Source: Verrucomicrobia bacterium TMED56
GTDB taxonomy: Bacteria > Verrucomicrobiota > Verrucomicrobiia > Opitutales > Seribacteraceae
Assembly: GCA_002167265.1 (NCBI GenBank)
Contig: NHDJ01000060.1
Coordinates: forward strand, 1,684-18,431
Direction of reading: 5' to 3'
DNA: 16,748 nucleotides
The position numbers and the translations under genes were made by a program. Each line of letters starts with the position of its first letter. Positions within the stretch are counted from its first letter, which is position 1. This document shows, piece after piece, positions 1 to 8,605 of the stretch. The notes under the pieces were generated by a model. The model saw only the letters and a list, made by a program, of their open reading frames with translations. It did no database searches and was not told the origin of the DNA.

Positions 1-3000
1 ATGAGATTTGACGGGAGCAATGACCATTTCTTTGCCACCACCGCCCTGCGTTCCACCGGAGGAGCGGTCAACGCATTTGTGGTATCGCGCAGAACGGAGA
101 AACAGGAGGGTGTGAGCAGTGCCCGCTTAATAGGTTCCAGTGCTTTTGATATTTTTGTCGGAAATGAAAGTCCATACGACACGAAGATTGATTTCTACGG
201 GGATGCCAATAATACAATCATGAACTTCAAGATCGGACGGGAGGACAGTTCCCAGTCAGACTTCTACAAGGGCGATATTCTCGAAGTTCTTGTATTTGAC
301 CGTTTCCTTCTGCCGACGGAGAAAAGTAAGGTGGAGGGCTATCTTGCCCATAAATGGCGTGCCACGGATTCTTTGAACAGTGCTCACCCGTACAAGGAAA
401 TTGCACCCGTTTTCGACAACAGTCCATACCTTAAGTTGGTACCGGGAGTGCAGGGATTTGATGTTCCGAGCAGGGATGGTCTGCTCGGAGAGTGGTTGTT
501 TGAGGATAATATCAACGATACTTCAGGCAATAACTATCATGGCACGCATGTTGGAACAGCAACCTATGTCACAGATACGCCGACCGGATCCGGTAAGGCA
601 ATCAACTTGAACGGAAATAAGTATGTTAAGGTTGATGACCAACAAAATCAGACCGTATTTAACGGTGATAAGAAGTTCACCATCTCCACATGGGTGAAGG
701 AACAACCGGACGGTGGATGGGAACCATGGATATCCAAGCGTGGAGAAAGTGGACGAGGTTGGCAATTGCGTCGAGAAGGTGGCGGAGTCGTAATGTTTAC
801 CACCAATGGACCGAGTGGTGGCGACGGAAATATCAAAAACGGTATGACTTGGGATAATGCTAAGTGGTACCATTTGGCGGCAGTCCATGGTGCCGGGGAC
901 GGATCCAAACAAATGGTCTATGTCGACGGTGAGTTGTTTCTGGAACAAACCCGGATGGGGTCAATTGCCTGGGACAATCACATGATGGTCTTTGGTGCCC
1001 GCCATCACAACAATAACTTCGATAGGATTGCCAATGTTTATCTCGATGATGTGAGATTCTACAACCGTGCACTCAGTAGTGATGAAGTTCAGGTTCAGGC
1101 TGGCGCATTCCTTAACAAAATCGTGGGTTCCTATGGTTCACCTTTTACCTATCAGGTAAAGGCAAACCGTGGACCTGACACCTATGCAGTGACCGCGGGT
1201 GCATTACCCGGAGGGCTTACCCTCGCTGGATCAACCGGAATCATCAGCGGAGCTCCCACTGCCACGGGAGATTTTAACGCCACCATTAGAGTGAGCAATC
1301 CATCAGGACAGGATTCAAAAATTTTATTTTTCCGAATCAACCGTGGTACACAGACGCTGACTTTCGGACCTGATTTTTCGGGCAAAAAGTATGGAGATGC
1401 GAACATGACCCTGACTGCAACCAGTGATGTTAGCGGAAGAACCTTCTACTTTGGAAGTTCGGATGAAACGGTGGCTGGAATTTCCGGAAATCCATTTCAG
1501 GTGGCTAATTTGACGAACGGTTTGGTTACGCATGTGCGGTTCGATGATTTATCCGGAACCACCGCAACCAATGAAGTGGGACCGAATGGCACCCTTTACA
1601 ACATGACCAATGCGGACTGGGTAGCGGGGAAATTTGGAAATGCCCTGGATTTTGACGGTTCCAATGATTATGTGGAACTCCCTGAAAGTGTGGGCAGTCT
1701 TCCAAGCCTGACGGTGTCGGCTTGGCTTAAACCCACCCAATTGGCTTGGGATATCATAGCTTCCAAGGTGCCATCCGGAAATTCGGGCGGTAAGGGATGG
1801 GAGTTTCGCTATGCAAGTGACGCTTCCCTTCGTTTCCGATTGGGTGGTTCGAGTGGCTCAAATCAAGAAGTTGATACTGCGGTATCTCAGTTTACTTCAG
1901 GTTCCTGGCATCATTTTGTTGCCAGCTACAGTCAGGACACAAAAATCGGCAAGACTTATCTGGACGGTAACATGCTCAAGGCCGAAGCTATGGGCTCCAC
2001 CCGTACTCCGCTTTCCGGTAACAGCGTAAAGCTCCGCATCGGACGTGGAATTAATCGGAACACCACAAACAGATTCAGTGGACTAATGGACGACTTCAGA
2101 ATCTATGACCGTGCACTAACTGATTCTGAAGTGGGTACGGTCTATGGTTCCGGCAACGGAGATTTTACGATTGTACGGACCGGTAATAAGTTATCATTTA
2201 AAAAGGCCGGTCAGGCAAATATCTACGCGGTGGCGATTGGGGATGTGAATGTTGCCCAATCCAGTGTGATATCCCGTCCTTTGGTTGTCGATAAGCCCGT
2301 GATCACGATCACGGCAGTTGATAAGAGCCGGTTGGTCAATACCGTGAATCCGACTTTTACCTACACTGCAACCGGATTTGTTAACGGAGAGAATAACAGT
2401 GTTTTCAGCACCGCACCCACGCTTACTCCAAAAGACGGTGCCGGTAATACGATACCAAATAATTCCAGCACATCCGGTACTTTTTCAATCGTTCCAAGTG
2501 GTGCGGCTGCGGTGAACTATAATTTCACATATGTCAATGGAACATTCATCGTCGATGCTAGGACTGAGCAAACCATTACCTGGGATCAAAACCTGAGTGC
2601 GGTTGCATTTGGTAATAATGTGGAACTCAATGCATCAGCCAGTTCGAACCTTCCGGTTACCTTTGATATTGCGGATGAGACCATTGCCAAACTCATAGTC
2701 ACCCGTGACATCAGTTTGAATGCATGGTGGCGGCTGGACGGTAATAGCACTAGTGAGGCCGCTGAAATTGCTGGCACCGCTGGAGGACCTTACAAGTTGT
2801 CCCTGCAGGGACCCACCCGAACGATTGGAAATTTTGGTAAGGCTTTGTCCTTCGACGGTTCCAATGACTACGCCTACGCTTTCGGGTACAAGGGAATAAC
2901 CGGCACGGATTACAGATCCTACACCTTCTGGATGAAAACTGCGACTGCCGGTAGAGGTATCATGTACTCCGGGGCTGTTACGGGTTCGAATCAATTTGCC

Positions 3001-6000
3001 ATTACTTTGGACGGTTCCGGGAAACTGAAAGTTAATTACGGAAACGGTACCGTACTTGGTTCCACCAATCTCGCTGACAATACATGGCGCCAAGTGGTGG
3101 TTACACTGCCTGACACCGGAACAGTTGGTCAAACCAAAATCTACATTAACGGTTCCGATGATACAGGTACGATTACTGGTGGATCGAATGCAGTTAATAC
3201 CCCAGCTACTCAAAATTTCCATGTGGGTAAGGTTGGAACATCCTATTTTAATGGAGTTATTGACGATATCCGGGTCTATAAAGGGCAATTGAAACAGTCC
3301 GGTGCTGATGCGGAAGTTACGGCAATTTATGGTGGAGGATACGGTGACTTCAATAAGATTAGGATCGTGGGTGCCGGAAGCACGGATATCGTGGCGAATC
3401 AACCAGGTAGTACGAACTTTGCCCCTGCCCTTCCAAAAACCCAGACGGTTACTGTTTCGAAACAGAACCAAACCATCGCCTTTAATCCCTTCCCTCCGAA
3501 ATCAGTCGGTGACTTTGATTTTGATCCGGGAGCCCTATCCAGTGCGTTAGATTCAAACGGAAATCCTTTGCCGATCAGTTATTCCAGTTCAGACCCAACA
3601 GTTGCCAAGATTATTGGTCTCGATACAGACAACGACTTCCTGCCAGATCCGGGAACCCAAAAGATTGAGATAAGAAAAGCGGGTACGGTAACAATCACTG
3701 CCAATCAAGCAGGTAATTCGATTTATAATCCGGCGCCTGCGGTCACCCAGACTCTGACGATCAATTACTACAACTTATTTGAGCAATCGATCTCTGGTAT
3801 GCAATGGTGGTTTGATGCCTATAATGTAAACGGGGACACCAGTCCGGACATTGCGAGCGATCCTCTGGTAAGCGGTGGATACGACTGGCAGGATTTATCC
3901 AGTAATAACCGAAATGCTGTGCAATCGGATAGTGCCAAGTTCTTCACCTATGTGCCCAACGGTCTGGGCGGTAAGGGCACCGTGAAATTTGCCGCAGCGG
4001 ACACGCTGGACTTTAGTGGCGGTGCAGGCACAAAGATGATCTTCACTGTTCTTAAGCAGGACGGAGATCAATCAGCGGAGGCATCTCCATTCGGTGGCGA
4101 TTTAGTGGGTACGACATCCACAGGAAAATGGGGATTGAAACGTTCCGGAGTTGCCATCATGGATTCCGGGATCGTTTCCAGTTCATTTGCGGTGATTACA
4201 TACCAAGTTGAAGGTGGAGCCTATATTCTTTATGTGAATGGCGTGAATATGGGTGAGGGTTCTGATTCACAGACTATTTCAGCACTCGACAAGTTGGGTG
4301 GTAATCTGAAGGGTGAGATCGCAGAGGCGGTTGCCTATAATCGTGTGCTTCCCGGTTTGGCCCGTGAAAAGATCGAGGGATATCTGGCCCATAAGTGGGG
4401 ATTGGAAAGTGTGCTGCCCGCGACCCATAAGTACAAGGTCGCCCTGCCAACTTTTGGTGGTGCTCAGGAAATTGCTTTCCAACCGATTTCCGATAAAACA
4501 CCTGCCAGTTCCCCTTTTGCGGTGGTTGCGGAATCGAGTTCAGGATTGCCGGTCACTTTTGACAGTAATGATACTTCGAGAGCAACGGTTTCCGGAAGCA
4601 CCGTGACCATAGTGAACGGTGCAACCCCGGGTAAAGTCGGAATCAGAGCGATTCAGGCAGGTGATTCCAACTGGTTCCCGGTTAATTTTACTCAAACCCT
4701 GACGGTGACGGAAACTCCGCGTGCAGATCAGTATATTATATTTGCTGATCTCCCAGCAAAGAATGCTCAATCAGCGGACTTCAACCTCTCGGCAGAATCC
4801 AAGAGAGTGGACAACAACGCCTCGACCGGATTGACAATTGCCTACACCAGTTCGAATCCAGCCGTCGCCAGTATCAGTGGTAATACGGTAAGCATACTTG
4901 GACAGGGAGTGGCGACGATCCGAGCCAGTCAGGCAGGCAACAATGTTTACAACCCCGCTTCTTTCGTCGAGAAGGACCTGACGATTACCAAGGTTCCCCA
5001 AACGATTCATTTTGATCCCATTCCACCCCTTCTGCTAAGTCAGGGTACATTCATCTTGAATTCAACTGGTGGTCATGATGCGAATGCAAGCTCCACTCTC
5101 TCCCTGAATTTTGCCATTGCTGATACCAGCATAGCAGAGGTCACGGGGTATGTAATAACCTTAAAAACCGGCGGCTCAACCACCATTACTGCGACACAAC
5201 CAGGAAACTCAACATGGGATGTAGCTACACCAGTGACAAGACAGTTAACTGTACAAGATGATTCGAAGAATGACCAAACGATTACATGGTCTCAAACCAA
5301 CCTGTCTCCTCTGAGTTTTGGGGGGCAGGATGTCAATATGACGGCAACCACCAATTCGAATCTTCCAATCGTTTACAGTTCTTCAGATGATACAGTGGTA
5401 AAAGTTATTAATTCAACTTACCTGCAAACGATTGGGCAAGGGACTGCCGTGATCACCGCGAGTCAGACAGGTAATAATATCTGGAAGGCGGCATCACTTG
5501 ACAGGAATGTGACTGTATCCAAGGCAAATCAGGTAATCAAGACAACTGCTGGTGTTGCAACCCTGCCTAATTTCACGGGTGGTAGCAGCAAGGACTCAGG
5601 TGATTTCGTATTTGGCGGACACATTCATGCGGTAAAGAGCGGTTCCAATACGCCGAGCGGTTTGGCGATAACTTATGTGAGTAACAACCCGTCCGTTGTG
5701 CAAGTGGTGTCCGGTGGAACAAAGCTGAAAATTATTGGCGGTGGAACGGCTCAAATCACGGTTTCTCAGGGTGGAAGTGTTGGCTACAACCCGGCTCCCT
5801 CGAAAACCTTCAATGTCAATGTAACCGAATACAGCCCCTACCCTGATTCAATCACCGGTATGACCATGTGGCTGGATGCAAATGATGTAAATGTAGACGG
5901 TTTGTCAGAATCCGCTTCTGATTTCACAACTGTCGGATCAAAGGTTCAGCCGAGCACCTGGGCAGACCGTTCGGGAAGTAATAATTCCTTAAGCCAATCT

Positions 6001-8325
6001 GCAACTGCACTGCAACCGGTATACACGCAGGTCAGTGGAAAGAATGTGTTAATATTCGGTGGAAGCGCAGGAAATGTTGGAGCCAGACTGTCCGGTGGAT
6101 TGCCTGCATCCCTTGTCGGTAATCCTGCATTGACCGTGGTCGTGGCCGCAAAATCCTTTGCCACAACCGGAATTAAGCGACTCATCCAATTTGGATCATC
6201 TTCCGGAGCGGCCAATCAAGTCCTCGGACTTTCGGAAAATGGATCATTTGAATATAATGCAGGGTCCTTAACTTTCCAGTCCCCTCCAAGTTTTGGAACT
6301 TCGACCCACATTGCAGTCTACCGCAGAGAACTCAACGCACTCAACCGTAGGGGAGAGTTCATCATGGACGGGGTTAAGCAAAGCCTTGCGGGCATTGCAT
6401 CCGGTTCAATCAGTCTTCCTGCCACCGGTAGCACCATAAGCTTCCCGTCCGGTGTATTGACAACTGGAACCTACAGTTCCTTCGAGGGTGAAGTTTATGA
6501 GGTAATAGTTGCATCCAAGAGTCTCAATGACTTCGCCATCCGAAGGCTGGAAGGTTATCTGGCTCACAAATGGGGTTCCGTATCGAATCTTCCGGTCAGT
6601 CATCCGTTCAAAATCGCAAGACCATTGTTTGGCGGTTCGCAGACAGTTCATGTTGAAACCAATGCGGCAATTCATGAAATGCCGATCGACTCGGCCACCA
6701 GTCGCCCAATGATGTCGGTACATAATGATCCATTCGAATTGAAGGGTTCTTATGCAACTTCTGGATTGGATCTGGTTTATGCCTCAAGTAATCCTTCCGT
6801 GCTCCAAGTCACCAGTGATGGAAAGCTCAAGGGAATGTCCGCGGGTCTTGTTACCGTGACACTCAGTCAACCAGGTGACGGGAAGTATTTTGACGCTGCT
6901 CCTAGTAATAAGACCTTAAATATGAAAATCATTGGAGATTATCCACAGGTGATATCATTTGATGAAATCCCGGCGACTGCATTGAATGCTACGCTTGACT
7001 TAAATGGAAGTTCCTCAAGAGGATTGCCTATTACCTACAAGGTAACCACGGGTGCCTCAAAGGTAACCGGGCTAAATTCCAGCGGGGTTGCCACGGGTAA
7101 TTCAATTGGCTTTACCGGAGTGGGAGACATAACCATAAGGGCTTCGCAGGATGGAAATGCAACCACTGCCGCGGCTTCCCCAATTGATCGGTCGTTCAAG
7201 GTTAAATACCCTGTAAAGATCACATTTGATCCAATTGGATTGATGGGTAATAATCAGGTGTTTCAAATTAAGGCAGCAATCAGAAATGCAATTAATGACC
7301 AACTGTTCCCGCCGACGATCGCCCCTACTCCACAGTTTAGTATTGTTTCCGGGCCGGCAACGGTTGCTGGCAGTACCATAACCTGTGGATCCACTTCGGG
7401 TAGCGTAACAATTCGGGCGATTGTTGACGGACCGATGTTTATTCGGAAGGAGAAGGAAACCACCTTCACTTTGGATGCGTCCAAGCAGGGACAGATTATT
7501 TCCGGACAGGGAGATTATTCAGACAAGATTCCTGATCTTCCCCTGTCCCGTAAACCAATCATGTTGGGGCACTTATTCAAATCCAGTTCCAATCTTGCGG
7601 TTAGTGTGCAATTAAAAAATCGTCTGGGTGCTGACCTCTCCTCGGGACTGGCCAAAGTGGTGGGTCCTCCAGGGAAGCAAATGATTGTTTTCGCACCCAA
7701 AGGAGGCAGTATGTCAAAAAATAGCTTTGATCAAACTGATTCCAAGACAGGTAAGAAGTACATGGAACTTACACTCGTTGCCAAGCAACCCGGTAATGGT
7801 ACATTCCATGCGGCTGCACCGGTCGAGCGTACATTCCGCGTGAAACCTCCAGGAAAAGATGCGTTCTTCGAAGAAAGACGGATGGATGATCGATTTGCTG
7901 ATAAGAAAACCGCATTTAAGTCGAGGACGGGAGTTTCCGGAGAAAAGGGAGATTACCTCTTCGATAGCGATGATTTCGACTCCGATGGTGATGGGGTTAG
8001 CAACCTGTTGGAGCGTGCATTTGGGGGTGATTCCCTTGGAAACGATTCCAGTTCTATTCTGCCCAAACGTATATCGAAGGGAGATGGTTATGAGTATATC
8101 TCATTTAGTAGAATTCAGGACGATTATAACTCTGGGGATGACAAAATTGAATATATTGTTGAGACGAGCACGGATAACCGTACTTGGAGTGCAAGTGGTG
8201 CAAGTGAAGTAACCAATTCAATTACGGATCTTGGGGGCGGAATGGAGAAAGTGGTTTATAAGAGTACTGCTCAGCGTGGATCTAACAGTCAATTGTTCAT
8301 TCGTGTTCGTGTTAAAACGAGATAA
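1..8325 (+). CDS. Giant LamG/ConA-like and Ig-like repeat protein, 5'-truncated
   Basis: Open for 2774 codons, ending in tandem TAA TAA. The ATG at base 1 is not the true start: it opens with FDGSND, which matches internal LamG strands at residues about 552-557 and 950-955, so the gene begins upstream. Domains by residue: end of a ConA domain (1-140, with EGYLAHKW); LamG (161-370); He_PIG Ig domain (375-448, LPGGLTL...GIISGAP); Big split by LamG (450-764); MBG type (764-853); Big split by LamG (854-1152); Big with DTDNDFLPDP loop (1155-1256); ConA (1259-1487); five Big domains (about 1489-1944); ConA (1945-2213); four Ig-like domains (about 2214-2640); DSDGDGVSNLLE calcium motif (about 2655-2672); C-terminal domain ending FIRVRVKTR. 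Only one cysteine seen (about residue 2461). LamG and Big folds commonly mediate adhesion or sugar binding on extracellular proteins; no enzyme motif is visible. The role as a surface or secreted adhesin is inferred; ligand unknown. Confidence 0.95.
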   Translation: MRFDGSNDHFFATTALRSTGGAVNAFVVSRRTEKQEGVSSARLIGSSAFDIFVGNESPYDTKIDFYGDANNTIMNFKIGREDSSQSDFYKGDILEVLVFDRFLLPTEKSKVEGYLAHKWRATDSLNSAHPYKEIAPVFDNSPYLKLVPGVQGFDVPSRDGLLGEWLFEDNINDTSGNNYHGTHVGTATYVTDTPTGSGKAINLNGNKYVKVDDQQNQTVFNGDKKFTISTWVKEQPDGGWEPWISKRGESGRGWQLRREGGGVVMFTTNGPSGGDGNIKNGMTWDNAKWYHLAAVHGAGDGSKQMVYVDGELFLEQTRMGSIAWDNHMMVFGARHHNNNFDRIANVYLDDVRFYNRALSSDEVQVQAGAFLNKIVGSYGSPFTYQVKANRGPDTYAVTAGALPGGLTLAGSTGIISGAPTATGDFNATIRVSNPSGQDSKILFFRINRGTQTLTFGPDFSGKKYGDANMTLTATSDVSGRTFYFGSSDETVAGISGNPFQVANLTNGLVTHVRFDDLSGTTATNEVGPNGTLYNMTNADWVAGKFGNALDFDGSNDYVELPESVGSLPSLTVSAWLKPTQLAWDIIASKVPSGNSGGKGWEFRYASDASLRFRLGGSSGSNQEVDTAVSQFTSGSWHHFVASYSQDTKIGKTYLDGNMLKAEAMGSTRTPLSGNSVKLRIGRGINRNTTNRFSGLMDDFRIYDRALTDSEVGTVYGSGNGDFTIVRTGNKLSFKKAGQANIYAVAIGDVNVAQSSVISRPLVVDKPVITITAVDKSRLVNTVNPTFTYTATGFVNGENNSVFSTAPTLTPKDGAGNTIPNNSSTSGTFSIVPSGAAAVNYNFTYVNGTFIVDARTEQTITWDQNLSAVAFGNNVELNASASSNLPVTFDIADETIAKLIVTRDISLNAWWRLDGNSTSEAAEIAGTAGGPYKLSLQGPTRTIGNFGKALSFDGSNDYAYAFGYKGITGTDYRSYTFWMKTATAGRGIMYSGAVTGSNQFAITLDGSGKLKVNYGNGTVLGSTNLADNTWRQVVVTLPDTGTVGQTKIYINGSDDTGTITGGSNAVNTPATQNFHVGKVGTSYFNGVIDDIRVYKGQLKQSGADAEVTAIYGGGYGDFNKIRIVGAGSTDIVANQPGSTNFAPALPKTQTVTVSKQNQTIAFNPFPPKSVGDFDFDPGALSSALDSNGNPLPISYSSSDPTVAKIIGLDTDNDFLPDPGTQKIEIRKAGTVTITANQAGNSIYNPAPAVTQTLTINYYNLFEQSISGMQWWFDAYNVNGDTSPDIASDPLVSGGYDWQDLSSNNRNAVQSDSAKFFTYVPNGLGGKGTVKFAAADTLDFSGGAGTKMIFTVLKQDGDQSAEASPFGGDLVGTTSTGKWGLKRSGVAIMDSGIVSSSFAVITYQVEGGAYILYVNGVNMGEGSDSQTISALDKLGGNLKGEIAEAVAYNRVLPGLAREKIEGYLAHKWGLESVLPATHKYKVALPTFGGAQEIAFQPISDKTPASSPFAVVAESSSGLPVTFDSNDTSRATVSGSTVTIVNGATPGKVGIRAIQAGDSNWFPVNFTQTLTVTETPRADQYIIFADLPAKNAQSADFNLSAESKRVDNNASTGLTIAYTSSNPAVASISGNTVSILGQGVATIRASQAGNNVYNPASFVEKDLTITKVPQTIHFDPIPPLLLSQGTFILNSTGGHDANASSTLSLNFAIADTSIAEVTGYVITLKTGGSTTITATQPGNSTWDVATPVTRQLTVQDDSKNDQTITWSQTNLSPLSFGGQDVNMTATTNSNLPIVYSSSDDTVVKVINSTYLQTIGQGTAVITASQTGNNIWKAASLDRNVTVSKANQVIKTTAGVATLPNFTGGSSKDSGDFVFGGHIHAVKSGSNTPSGLAITYVSNNPSVVQVVSGGTKLKIIGGGTAQITVSQGGSVGYNPAPSKTFNVNVTEYSPYPDSITGMTMWLDANDVNVDGLSESASDFTTVGSKVQPSTWADRSGSNNSLSQSATALQPVYTQVSGKNVLIFGGSAGNVGARLSGGLPASLVGNPALTVVVAAKSFATTGIKRLIQFGSSSGAANQVLGLSENGSFEYNAGSLTFQSPPSFGTSTHIAVYRRELNALNRRGEFIMDGVKQSLAGIASGSISLPATGSTISFPSGVLTTGTYSSFEGEVYEVIVASKSLNDFAIRRLEGYLAHKWGSVSNLPVSHPFKIARPLFGGSQTVHVETNAAIHEMPIDSATSRPMMSVHNDPFELKGSYATSGLDLVYASSNPSVLQVTSDGKLKGMSAGLVTVTLSQPGDGKYFDAAPSNKTLNMKIIGDYPQVISFDEIPATALNATLDLNGSSSRGLPITYKVTTGASKVTGLNSSGVATGNSIGFTGVGDITIRASQDGNATTAAASPIDRSFKVKYPVKITFDPIGLMGNNQVFQIKAAIRNAINDQLFPPTIAPTPQFSIVSGPATVAGSTITCGSTSGSVTIRAIVDGPMFIRKEKETTFTLDASKQGQIISGQGDYSDKIPDLPLSRKPIMLGHLFKSSSNLAVSVQLKNRLGADLSSGLAKVVGPPGKQMIVFAPKGGSMSKNSFDQTDSKTGKKYMELTLVAKQPGNGTFHAAAPVERTFRVKPPGKDAFFEERRMDDRFADKKTAFKSRTGVSGEKGDYLFDSDDFDSDGDGVSNLLERAFGGDSLGNDSSSILPKRISKGDGYEYISFSRIQDDYNSGDDKIEYIVETSTDNRTWSASGASEVTNSITDLGGGMEKVVYKSTAQRGSNSQLFIRVRVKTR
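1519..2166 (+). other. LamG domain nested inside a Big domain (gene 1, first case)
   Basis: Residues about 507-722 form a complete LamG: opening strand VTHVRFDDLSG, GKFGNALDFDGSNDYVELP, LTVSAWLKP, WHHFVASY, YLDGN, and closing GLMDDFRIYDRALTDSE...YGSGNGDF. Directly before it (450-502) lies the first half of a Big domain, TQTLTFGP...FGSSDETVAGISGN. Directly after it (723-764) lies the missing second half, TIVRTGNKLSFKKAGQANIY. Big domains of this type usually run straight from 'SS...TVA.ISGN' to 'V.I.GAG...ITA.Q'. The LamG therefore sits in that inter-strand loop. Boundaries are read by eye and are good to about five residues. Confidence 0.8.
2290..2559 (+). other. MBG-type Ig-like domain (gene 1)
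   Basis: Residues about 764-853 read KPVITITAVDKSRLVN, then NPTFTYTATGFVNGE, then GTFSIVPSGAAAVNYNFTYVNGTFIV. The 'Y.....TG...GE' centre and 'NYNFTYVNGT..V' ending are characteristic of the MBG family of bacterial Ig-like domains, which serve as extracellular spacers. It sits between the two LamG-interrupted Big domains and is itself uninterrupted. Confidence 0.75.
2713..3351 (+). other. LamG domain nested inside a Big domain (gene 1, second case)
   Basis: Residues about 905-1117 are a full LamG: NAWWRLDGN, GNFGKALSFDGSNDYAYA, YTFWMKT, WRQVVVTL, IYINGS, and closing FNGVIDDIRVYKGQ...IYGGGYGDF. The flanks form one Big domain: first half 854-902 (EQTITWDQNLSAVAFG, then DIADETIAKLIV), second half 1118-1152 (NKIRIVGAGSTDIVANQPG). 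The insertion loop is the same as in the first case (bases 1519-2166). DNA around GACGGTTCCAATGA is shared between the two LamG copies, so they may descend from a duplication of an already nested unit. Confidence 0.8.
3619..3654 (+). other. Thrombospondin-3-like calcium motif in a Big loop (gene 1)
   Basis: Residues 1208-1217 read DTDNDFLPDP, the D.D.D..PD pattern of TSP type 3 calcium-binding half-repeats. It lies between YSSSDPTVAKIIG and KIEIRKAGTVTITANQAG. That is the loop that holds a LamG in the two preceding split Big domains. The motif is seen; calcium binding is inferred. Confidence 0.6.
3775..4461 (+). other. ConA-like domain of the EGYLAHKWG type (gene 1, middle copy)
   Basis: Residues about 1259-1487 open with GMQWWFDAYNVNGD and close with EIAEAVAYNRVLPG...EKIEGYLAHKWGLESVLPATHKYK. 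The same closing motif occurs at residues about 111-132 (EGYLAHKWRATDSLNSAHPYK) and 2196-2205 (EGYLAHKWGSVSNLPVSHPFK). This LamG relative is common in large marine bacterial surface proteins. It differs from the LamG domains nested in Big loops, which end in DD.R.Y..........YG.G.GDF. Confidence 0.8.
4465..5832 (+). repeat. Run of five Big-type Ig-like domains (gene 1)
   Basis: Five consecutive domains of about 86-102 residues (about 1489-1575, 1576-1665, 1666-1756, 1757-1842, 1843-1944). Each opens with a Q.I.F/W strand and carries a central 'Y/F.S....VA.V/I' strand. Most close with 'G.ATI.A.Q.GN..YN.A' followed by a T-V strand. Sequence identity between copies is low at the DNA level, so this is an old array rather than a recent tandem duplication. 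They probably act as a rigid stalk between the two flanking ConA domains. Confidence 0.8.
7969..8325 (+). other. C-terminal calcium motif and terminal beta domain (gene 1)
   Basis: Residues about 2655-2672 read DSDDFDSDGDGVSNLLER, a TSP3/dockerin-like acidic loop. The last roughly 85 residues contain YEYISFSR, IEYIVETSTDNRTWSA and SQLFIRVRVKTR. This arrangement is typical, in my knowledge, of extracellular proteins of Verrucomicrobiota. No PEP-CTERM sorting tail (hydrophobic helix plus basic end), LPXTG motif or clear type IX tail is present, so how the protein is retained or exported at its C-terminus is not evident. Confidence 0.65.
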
Positions 8326-8387
8326 TAATCCAGATCAAAAAGAGGTTTACTCGTTATCACAAATTTTGGATATTCATTTGATTTAGT

Positions 8388-8405
8388 AAAGTTATACAAC
8401 TTTTT
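8388..8405 (+). terminator. Weak candidate intrinsic terminator after gene 1
   Basis: AAAGTT-ATAC-AACTTT forms a 6-bp stem with a 4-base loop, and the T run extends to 8405. It lies about 60 bases after the stop codon. The stem has only one G-C pair, so it would be unstable. I list it because position and T-tract fit, not because the hairpin is strong. Confidence 0.25.
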
Positions 8406-8482
8406 ATTAAATTTATCCTTCAGTTGAATGCTTTACTTTAGTGGTAAAAAGTTAATTTATTTTATTGATTTTAGTGCTTTAT

Positions 8483-8505
8483 AAAAAAATAGCATCCATG
8501 CTTTT
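8483..8505 (+). terminator. Second weak terminator-like hairpin
   Basis: A seven-A tract and a T are followed by AGCA-TCCA-TGCT and then TTT. The A-tract, short stem and T-tract layout resembles a small, possibly bidirectional terminator. The stem is only 4-5 bp. It lies about 160 bases beyond the gene 1 stop and about 65 bases before the gene 2 promoter. Confidence 0.25.
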
Positions 8506-8569
8506 AAAGATTCGAATTTTTAATTTATTCATATTACGGATTTACCTTGAAGATTAGTTGTTCAGAGGG

Positions 8570-8598
8570 TTGATTATTTGGATCGCATATAGTATACT
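8570..8598 (+). promoter_or_regulatory. Sigma70-type promoter of gene 2
   Basis: TTGATT (8570-8575) and TATACT (8593-8598) are separated by exactly 17 bases, each matching the -35/-10 consensus at most positions. The expected start of transcription, about 7 bases after the -10 box, is 8605-8606, which is the A of the gene 2 ATG or the base before it. No Shine-Dalgarno sequence precedes the ATG, which agrees with a leaderless transcript. Confidence 0.5.
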
Positions 8599-8605
8599 TA
8601 GTATA

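Larger units (their letters stand above)
8326..8605. other. AT-rich intergenic region between the two giant genes
   Basis: 280 bases with no plausible coding region on either strand and clearly higher AT content than the genes on each side. It contains two weak hairpin candidates (near 8388-8405 and 8491-8505), a 20-base inverted repeat with one mismatch (8504-8523, centred on TTCGAA), and a promoter at the 3' end. The spacing and the separate promoter suggest that gene 2 is transcribed independently of gene 1. Confidence 0.8.

Noticed and set aside
1..3. ATG at base 1 as the start codon of gene 1
   Set aside because: The first residues are an internal LamG strand (FDGSND), no signal peptide follows, and the domain is incomplete. 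The true start lies upstream of the window.
583..594. 12-base palindrome ACCGGATCCGGT
   Set aside because: Inside LamG coding sequence (TGSGK region); a chance palindrome in a Gly/Ser/Thr-rich gene, with no second copy nearby.
2297..2314. Inverted repeat CCGTGATC-AC-GATCACGG
   Set aside because: It falls in the codons for KPVITITA at the start of the MBG domain. Repeated GTG ATC ACG codons explain it, and there is no regulatory context.
2635..3471. 278-codon open frame on the - strand
   Set aside because: It lies entirely opposite gene 1, shows no recognisable domain, and looks like an antisense shadow of a Thr/Ser/Gly-rich coding sequence.
8504..8523. Inverted repeat TTAAAGATTCGAATTTTTAA in the intergenic region
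   Set aside because: AT-rich, without a proper loop and with one mismatch; such repeats are expected in DNA of this composition. Kept only as a remark in the intergenic entry.
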